Origin: Megascapheus bottae
Lineage: Eukaryota; Chordata; Mammalia; Rodentia; Geomyidae
Direction: 5' to 3'
Length of the DNA: 64,000 nt
Assembly (NCBI GenBank): GCA_024803745.1
Contig: JANJXV010000013.1
Coordinates: 17,695,001 to 17,759,000, forward strand
Shown: positions 56,526 to 64,000 of the stretch, one piece after another
Position numbering within the stretch: the stretch's first letter is position 1
Layout of the letters: every line of letters begins with the position of its first letter
Made by a program: the position numbers and the translations under genes
Notes under the pieces: model-generated
Database searches by the model: none
The model's input: the letters and a program-made list of their open reading frames with translations, nothing else
Told to the model about the DNA's origin: nothing

Positions 56526-57266
56526 ACAGAACTTTGAAACAGAAAGACAGAGACAGCACATGGTAAAGTTACACAGAGAAGATGCAGAGTTCTAGGGAGT
56601 AAGGGCAGGACTGGTGAGAGAACAGTGAGCTCTCTCTGTGGAAGCTTTATTTGTACAGCATTGAAGGTCAGTGGTAAACCCTGGAGAAAGGGATGGTGAG
56701 ATGTGATTCAGTAGGGGAGCAAGGCATCCTGAGTCCAGGGAGTCAGTCACTGGCGGGGTTGAAGAGCCAGACACCATGTTCATAGGGTCTTGTAAGAATG
56801 GAAAGCAAGCAGAATTTTTTCAAAATACATTGTATACAATCCATGAAGGTACAAGGCTAAGTCACACAGCCCAAGCAGAGCTTACCCAAGATATTAGGGT
56901 AAAATCCAGGTCATCAGAATGATATGCTAATTAAAGGGCTTCATCTTTCAATAACCTGTAGAGAAAGCACTTCATTTATTTTATATTTCTTTATAAAGAC
57001 AAGAAGTCTTCTATCAGGGTAATACACCATGTGTGTGACAGATGGGGAGATACACCTTATGGCCATCTCGAAAGAAGGAGTCAATATTCCGAATCTCATG
57101 CATGGAATCATCTGGCAGGCAGTGCAAATTCGATTTCAGTGGCAGAGATGCTGACTCACCCCTGCTTAGACTTCCCTGGGCCTACCCAATCCCATGACTG
57201 GAAGGGAGGTGCCACAGCCTAAGACACATTGATTATGTGGCTAGACAGAATTGCTATGGGGCATAT
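56526..57266. other. Intergenic, nothing recognised
   Basis: A slightly GC-richer 740 bases. Two opposed short frames (56592-56783, 57031-57222) show no family features. Nothing else is seen. Confidence 0.45.
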
Positions 57267-57459
57267 TATTTTTTGCCAGTCCTGGGGTTTGAACTCAGGT
57301 TCTGGGCATTGTCCTTGAACTTTCTTAAGACTAGCACACTACCAGTTGAGTCACAGCACCATTCTAACCCTTTTCTGTGTATGTTCTACCAAGGAATCAA
57401 ACCCAGGCCTTTCTGCATGATAGGCAAGCACTCTACTGCAATGCCACAGTCCCAGCCCT
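57267..57459 (-). mobile_element. ID-like dimeric SINE
   Basis: 'attttttgccagtcctgggg' to 'ctctactgcaatgccacagt'. Complete dimer, moderately diverged. Confidence 0.88.
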
Positions 57460-58018
57460 GGTGCACATTTCTTACCTAAGTTTCTCATCAGGCTGCTTGA
57501 GGCTTCATTGCTATTCTTACATAGCCTAACTTAATTACAGATTTTGATCGCTAATAAACATCTTTGATGCCCATCGCCCTATCCAAAAAGAAAAAAATTA
57601 ATACTTTTGGTCCTATATGCAAAAATGATGTTTTCACTCTTAATAAGGACTAAGAAATACAACAAATCAGAGAAAGCCTGGTTAAGTGGGACTGCATTAA
57701 ATCGCAGAGCTTCTTTATGGCAAAACACAAAGCTAGCAAACTAACTAGAAAGACTACATTACTGGGAGAAATCTTCGCGAACCAGAAAACAGACAAAGGC
57801 CTCATATCTAAAATATATCAACAGCACGAAAAATTGAATCTCTCCAAACTAATCTCCAAAGAAACATTCTTCCCATTAAAAGATGGGCCAAACATAAAAC
57901 AAACCTGGACAGATTCAGAAACACTGAAATTATTCCCTGCACTCTCTCAGACCACAAGGGCATCAAATTGGAACTGAACACCCATCTCCACCAATGAAAA
58001 CCCTGTAACTCATGGAGA

Positions 58019-61000
58019 TTGAACAACACATTGTTAAATCACCAATGGGTCATTGAAGAGATCAGAACAGAAATCCACCAGTTCATGAAATTTATCAAAA
58101 AGGATCACACAAAATACCAGCTCCTTTGGGACATGGCAAAGGCAGTACTCAGAGGAAAATTTATAGCTCTGAGTCCCTACAATACCAAATTGGAAAAATC
58201 GCAAACCAACAATTTAATGTGTCACCTTAAGCTCCTGGAAAAAGAGCAACAAACCAACCCTAATCCCACTAGAAGGAAGCAAATTATTAAAATCAAAGGA
58301 GAATTAAATGAATTGGAATCCAAAAAAACTATAGAAAGAATCAACAAAACAAGGAGTTGGTTCTTTGAAAGAATTAACAAAATTGACAGACCCTTAGCAA
58401 ATCTTACCAAAAAAAGAAGGGAGCATACTGAAATAAACAAAATCACAGACGAAAATGGTAATATCGGGCCGGGAGTTTGGCCTAGTGGTAGAGTGCTTGC
58501 CTAGCATGCACGAAGACCTGGGTTCAATTCCTCGGTACCACATAGGTAGAAAAAAGCCAGTGCTGGGGCTCAGGTGGTAAAGGTCTAGCCTTGAGAAAGT
58601 GCAAGGACAGTGTTCATGCCCTGAGCTCAAGCCCAGGACTGGCAAAGAAAAAATAAATAAATAAAGTACCTTCTTAAAAAAATGGTAATATTATGACAGA
58701 AATTGCCAAGATCCAGAGCATCATGAGGGAATACTTCTCAAACTTTTACGCCAACAAATTTGAGAATCTAGAAGAAGTGGAAATTCCTAGCCAATATTAA
58801 CATACCCACACTGAACCAAGAAGAACTAACCCAACTAAACAGGCCTATTTCAAGCACTGAAATAAAAATGGCAATAAGAGACCTTCCACCTAAGAAAAGC
58901 CCAGGGCCAGATGGATTCACAGCTGAATTCTATAAGGTCTTCAAAGCAGAGCTTGCACCAATACTCCTCAAGCTCTTCAATGAAATTGAAAATGAAGGTT
59001 CTTTACCAAACTCATTCTATGAAGCCAGTATAACCCTCATCCCCAAACCAAACAGAGATTCACCAAAGAAAGAGAACTATAGACCTATTTCTTGGATGAA
59101 CATTGATGCAAAACTTCTCAACAAAATACTGGCCAAAGATCTACAACAACTCATCAAAAAAATTGTACACTATGATCAAACAAGTTTCATCACAGGGAGG
59201 CAAACCTGGTTCAACATTCGCAAATCAATTAATATAATTCAACACATCAACAGGAGCAGAGACAAAAATCATGATTGTCTCAATAGATGCAGAAAAGGCA
59301 TTTGACAAGATCCAACACCCTTTATGTTAAAAGCTCTGGAGAAACTAGGAATCCATGGAACATTCCTCAATATAATAAAAGCTGTGTATGACAAACCCAC
59401 AGCTAGTATTATACTTAATGGCGAAAAGCTAAAGCCATTCCCTCTAAAATCAGGAACGAGACAAGGATGCCCACTCTCTCCACTTCTCTTTAACATAGTA
59501 TTAGAATTTCTAGCCAATCCAATAAGGCAAGAAGCAAGCATAAAGGGGATCCAAATAGGGAAAGAGGAAGTAAAACTTTCCCTCTTTGCAATGACATGAT
59601 TCTGTATTTAAAGAATCTTTAGACTCTACTCCCAAGCTCCTTGAGCTGATTCAAAACTTTGGAAGGGTAGCAGGGTATAAAATTAACCCTCAAAAATTAA
59701 CTGCCTTCCTCTATGCCAACAGTGAGAAGAATGAGGCAATAATCAGGAAAGCAACTCCTTTTGCAATAGCCTCAAAGAAAATAAAGTACCTAGGTATTAG
59801 CTTAACTAAGAATGTAAAGGATCTTTTTGATGAAAACTTTAAAACCCTGAAAAAGGAAATTAAAGCAGAACTGATGAAATGGAAATACCTCCATTGATCC
59901 TGGAATGGAAGAATCAACATCGTGAAAATGACAATCTTGCCAAGGGCTATCTACAAATTCAGTGCAATACCCATCAATTACCCAAAGTCATTCTTTAAAG
60001 AAATAGAAGAGGCAATCCAAAATTTCATATGGAATAATAAAAGACCTCGTATAGCAAAAACACTTCTTAGCAGAAAGAACAGCACAGGAGGAATTCCAAT
60101 ACCAAACTTTAGACTCTATTACAGAGTTATAATTATCAAAACAGCTTGGTACTGGCACAAGGACAGGCCTGAAGACCAATGAAATAGAACTGAGGACCCA
60201 GATATTAAATCACAGACCTATGGCTACCTAATCTTTGACAAGGGAGCAAAAAAAAATAGAATGGAAGAAAGATAGCCTCTTTCAACAAGTGGTGTTGGCA
60301 GAACTGGTTAAGCAACTGCAGAAAATTAAGTTGGATCCTTCTTTGTCACTCTACACTAGAATTAACTCCAAATGGATCAAAGACCTGGGGTTAAAAGACG
60401 TCACACTGAAAACTTTACAATAAGGAATAGGAGATACACTAGACCTCCTTGGCACAGGTCGAAACTTTCTTAATAAGGACCAAGAAACGCAACAAATCAG
60501 AGAAAGGCTGCATAAGTGGGACTGCATTAAACTGCAGAGCTCTTGTATGGCAAAGGACATACCTATAAATTAATTAGGAGGACTACAGAGTGGGAGAAGA
60601 TCTTCACCAACCAAACAACAGACAAAGGCCTCATATCTAAAATATAACAACAGCTCAAAAAATTGAATCACTCCCAAACTAATCTCCAAAGTAACAACCA
60701 TCCCATTAAAACATGGGCCAAAGACTTAAAGTCTTCTCTGAAGAAGAAACAACAATGGCCTATAGACACATGAAGAAATGATCCACATCTCTGGTCATAA
60801 AAACAACTCTAAGATTCTACCTCACTCCAGTTAGAAACTAATAACAACAGATGCTGGATGGGATGTGGCCAGGAGGGATCACTACTACACTGTTGGTGGG
60901 AGTGCAAACTCATTCAACCACTATGGAAAGCAGTATGGCAGTTCCTCAAAAGACTAAACATAGAACTCCACTACTTGGCATTTACCCAATCATCCAGAAA

Positions 61001-61184
61001 CAAGGACATACTAAATCCACTGTTTGTTGCAGCACTATTTACCATAGTAAAGATATGGAACCAACCTAGATGTCCCTCAGTTGATGAATGGATCAGCAAG
61101 ATGTGGTATTTGTACACAGTGGAATTCCATGCTGCTGTCAGAAAGAACGACATCGCCCCAATATTAGGAAAGGGAAAGACTTAG
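58019..61184 (+). pseudogene. L1 ORF2, lineage B, broken
   Basis: Pieces in order: linker (58019-58458), RT start with [20 protein letters not shown] (58868-59305), RT palm (59324-59599), thumb (59922-60182 and 60235-60423) and the C-terminal Cys region (60858-61184). At the catalytic site the frame reads SLFA and shifts: two bases of the FADD codons are missing near 59590. Together with the SINE and other shifts, this inactivates the element. Confidence 0.87.
58466..58678 (+). mobile_element. ID-like dimeric SINE, nested (third level)
   Basis: Complete, little-diverged dimer with tail (AAAT)n. Bounded by a 13-bp TSD, AAAATGGTAATAT, at 58453-58465 and 58679-58691. Confidence 0.93.
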
Positions 61185-61689
61185 AAAAGATCATATTAAG
61201 TGAAGTAAGCCAGACTCAAAGGAACATAGGCTCAATGGTTTCCCCCATTTGTCATAATCAGTAGAAACCTTGGGCTCTCCTAGCAGAGATTTGCAATAGA
61301 GCAAAACCTTGATACATAAGGCCATATAATATGATGCTAAATGAAAGGATCTCTAGCATATAGAAACATGAGCCATATAATGAATGACTGTTGTCCTTAA
61401 GGTACTATGTTATCTCTCATCTCTTTTGCTGTCCCTTGGTTATCTCATATTGTTACAGTATCTCACTGTATATCTGTATACCTGATATATCGGATATATT
61501 TATATTTGTTTATTTGAAATTGGATATTGAAGGGGGGAAAACAAAATGAGGTGTGGGGATGGGGGGGAGGGAAATGGGGACCAAGACATGTGAAAGGGTA
61601 TCAATGTATGTGAATTAATGCACCTTCTACCTGGCAAATATCATGTAACCCTTCTATCAATTACAATAAAAAATATATGAAAAAAAAAG

Positions 61690-63005
61690 ATGCACTCCCA
61701 CCAGCAGTTTAGTAGTGATCCCTCCTGGCCACATACCCTCCAGCATCTGTTGTTCTTCGTTTTCCTGATCCTGGCCATTCTAACTGGAGTGAGGTGGAAT
61801 CTTAGCGTTGTTTTGAATTGCATTTCTTTTATGACCAGAGATGTTGAGCATTTCTTCATGTATCTATAGGACATTTTTGTTTCTTCTTCAGAGAAGACTC
61901 TCTTTAAGTCTTTGGCCCATTTTTTAATGGGATGGTTGTTACGTTGGAGATTAGATTTGGAGTGATTCAATTTTTTGAGCTGTGGTTATATTTTAGATAT
62001 GAGGCCTTTGACCGCTGTAGGGTTGGTGAAGATGTTCTCCCACTCTGTAGGCTTCCTGATTAATTTACTAGCTATGTCCTTTGCCATACAAAAGCTCTGC
62101 AGTTTAATGCAGTCCCAATTATCCAGCCTTTCTCTGATATGTTGTGATTCTTGGTCCTTATTAAGAAAGTTTCAACCTGTGCCAAGGAGGCCTAAAGTGC
62201 GAACTCGTTCAACCACTATGGAAAGCAGTATGGCAGTGCCTCAAAAGGCTAAACATAGAGCTCCCCTATGACCCAGCAATTCCACTACTTGGCATTTACC
62301 CAACCATCCAGAAACTAGGGCATACTAAATCCACTAGCACAACAATGTTCATTGCAGCATTATTCACTATAGCAAAGATATGTAACCAACCTAGATGTCC
62401 CTCAGTTGATGAGTGGATCAACAAGTTGTGGTATTTTTACACAATGGAATTCTGTGCTGCTGTCAGAAAGAATGACATTGGCCCATTTGTTAGGAAATGG
62501 AAAAAATCATATTAAGTGAAGTAAGCCAGACTCAAAGGAACTTAGACTCAAGGGTATCCCTCATTTGTCATAATAAGTAGAAACTTGGGCTCCACTATCA
62601 GAGATCTGCAATAGAGGAAAACCTTGATACATAAGGCCATACAGTATGAAGCTAATTGAAAGGACCTCCAGGATATTGAAACAAAAGCCATATAATGAAT
62701 GATTATTGTCCTTAATGTACTATGTTATCTCTCATCTCTTTTGCTGTCCCTTGGTTATCTCATAATGTTACAGTATTCCACTTTGTTATCTGATATATTG
62801 GATATATTTGTATTTGGTTATTTGAAATTGGATAGGGAAGGGGGAAAAACCAAGACGGAGCGGGGAGGGTAATGGGGACCAAGACATGTGAAAGGGTATC
62901 AATGTATGTGAATTAATACACCTTTTATCTGGCAAAGATCATGTAACCCTTTTATTAATTACAATAAAAACATTTTAAAAATAAATAAATAAATAAATAA
63001 AATTT
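61690..63005. mobile_element. Twin-primed (inverted) L1 lineage B
   Basis: 61690-62195 is ORF2 in reverse. 62196-62985 is ORF2 C-terminus and 3' UTR in forward orientation, with a tail containing (AAAT)n. The inverted part starts at the complement of 'gctggtgggagtgca' and the forward part starts 'agtgcgaactcgttcaa', which are adjacent in intact L1. This head-to-head junction with almost no loss is the classical twin-priming product. It sits in the A tail of the L1 ending at 61688. Confidence 0.88.
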
Positions 63006-64000
63006 AAAAAAGCCTTAAAGAGAGTCTTCTCTGAAGAAGAAATAAAAATGGTCTATGGATACATGAAGAAATACTCAACATCTCTGGCCATAAAAGAAAT
63101 GCAAATCAAAACAACTCTAAGATTCTACCTCACTCCAGTTAGAATGACCAGGATCAAGAAATTTAACAACAACAGATGCTGGAGGGGATGTGGCCAGGAG
63201 GGATCACTACTACACTGTTGGTGGGAGTGCAAACTCGTTCAACCACTATGGAAAGCAGTATGGCTATTCCTTAAAAAACTAAATATAGAGCTCTCCTGTG
63301 ACCCAGCAATTCCACAACTTTGCATTTACCCAATCATCCAGAAACAAGGACATACTGAAGCCACTAGCACAACAAAGTTCATTGCAGCAGTATATAGCAT
63401 AGCAAAGATATAAAACCAACCCAGACGCCCTTCAGTTGGTGAATGGATCAACAAGATGTGGTATTTATACACAATGGAATTCTATGCTGCTGTCAGAAAG
63501 AATGACATTTCCCCATTTATAAGGAAATGGGAAGACCTAGAAAAAATCATAATAAATGAAGTAAGCCAGACTCAAAGGAACATAGACTCAATGGTTTCCT
63601 TCATTTGTTGTAACCAGTAGAAACCTTGGGCACTCCAAACAGAGATTTACAATAGAGAAAAACCTAGATGCATAAGGCCATAAAGGATGAGGCTAAATGA
63701 AAGGATGTCCAGGATACCGAAACAAGAGCTAGAGAGTGAGTGATTATTGTCCTAAATGTACTATGTTATCTCTCATCACTTTTGTGTTCCTTGTTTAGCT
63801 CATAGTGGTACAATATCTTACCTGTTATCTGATATATTGTGTACATGCTTATTTGGTTACTTGAAATAGGATAGGTAAAGGGGGAAAACAAGATGAGGGG
63901 CGGGGTGCACCAATGCAAATGCTGACAAAAATATGAGGAAGGGTATGAATGTTCGGGAAGTAATGCACTTTCCATCTGGTGAATATAAAGTAACCCTTCT

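Larger units (their letters stand above)
57893..61688 (+). mobile_element. L1 lineage B, 3.8 kb, nested (second level)
   Basis: Starts in the endonuclease-to-linker region and runs through the reverse transcriptase, thumb and C-terminal domains to a 3' UTR ending 'caattacaataaaaaatata'. It is interrupted only by the ID SINE at 58466-58678. The longest ORF2 stretch of lineage B in the window apart from 40663-43429. Confidence 0.88.
57630..64000 (+). mobile_element. Outer L1 lineage B, split, running off the window
   Basis: 57630-57892 is post-RT ORF2 sequence ending 'ttaaaagatgggccaaac'. The same reading of L1 resumes at about 63010 with 'ccttaaagagagtcttctct', the next bases of intact L1. 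It then continues through the ORF2 C-terminus (63048-63413) and 3' UTR to the window edge, stopping before its A tail. Everything between is later insertion. Confidence 0.82.

Noticed and set aside
1..64000. CRISPR arrays, prokaryotic operons or other defence-type systems
   Set aside because: The window is a mammalian OR cluster; no regularly spaced direct repeats or bacterial gene organisation are present.

Overview
This window is mammalian genomic DNA and almost certainly rodent. It holds an olfactory-receptor (OR) gene array buried in nested LINE-1 (L1) retrotransposons and SINEs. Four intact single-coding-exon OR genes of the OR5P subfamily are present, two on the minus strand (2878-3822 and 49913-50857) and two on the plus strand (18067-19008 and 34687-35628). 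The SINEs are of two kinds: a tRNA/ID-like dimer, and a chimera with an Alu/B1-like (7SL-type) left half and an ID-like right half. I associate this pair with Geomyoidea (kangaroo rats and pocket mice), but only from memory.

Layout. 1-660 is an OR5P 5'-flanking block whose gene must lie left of the window. 1026-4823 holds OR gene 1 (minus) and its flanks. 4824-13545 is a stack of L1s, starting with a U6 snRNA-L1 chimera, and includes part of gene 1's 5' flank. 13560-18066 is the 5' flank of OR gene 2, split by nested L1s and SINEs, followed by gene 2. 19009-32580 is its 3' flank, which carries a full-length but dead L1 (21065-28194) bounded by a 14-bp target-site duplication (TSD). 32580-35628 is the 5' flank and coding exon of OR gene 3. 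35629-44716 is its 3' flank, with a probable L1 3' transduction and an SF3B4 processed pseudogene cut in two by an L1. 44840-46150 is a third copy of the OR 3' flank with no OR attached, and it contains a solo LTR. 46151-49912 is gene-poor. OR gene 4 (minus) and its 5' flank occupy 49913-53910. 53911-64000 is mostly L1, including a three-level nest with a twin-priming inversion that runs off the right edge.

How it works together. The only protein-coding genes I would call functional are the four ORs. They are odorant GPCRs expected to be expressed one at a time in olfactory sensory neurons. Each has a conserved 3' splice site 22-32 bases before the ATG, which fits the usual OR plan of a short noncoding 5' exon spliced to one coding exon. 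The shared flanks show that the array grew by segmental duplication, and the mobile elements allow the events to be ordered. I separate three L1 lineages by their 3' ends and label them A, B and C for this window only: C is oldest, and both A and B are found inserted into older L1s.

Limits. Repeat boundaries are read by eye and are good to a few bases where a TSD is given, otherwise to about 10-50 bases. I saw no CRISPR array, no intact tRNA or rRNA gene and no non-OR host gene.
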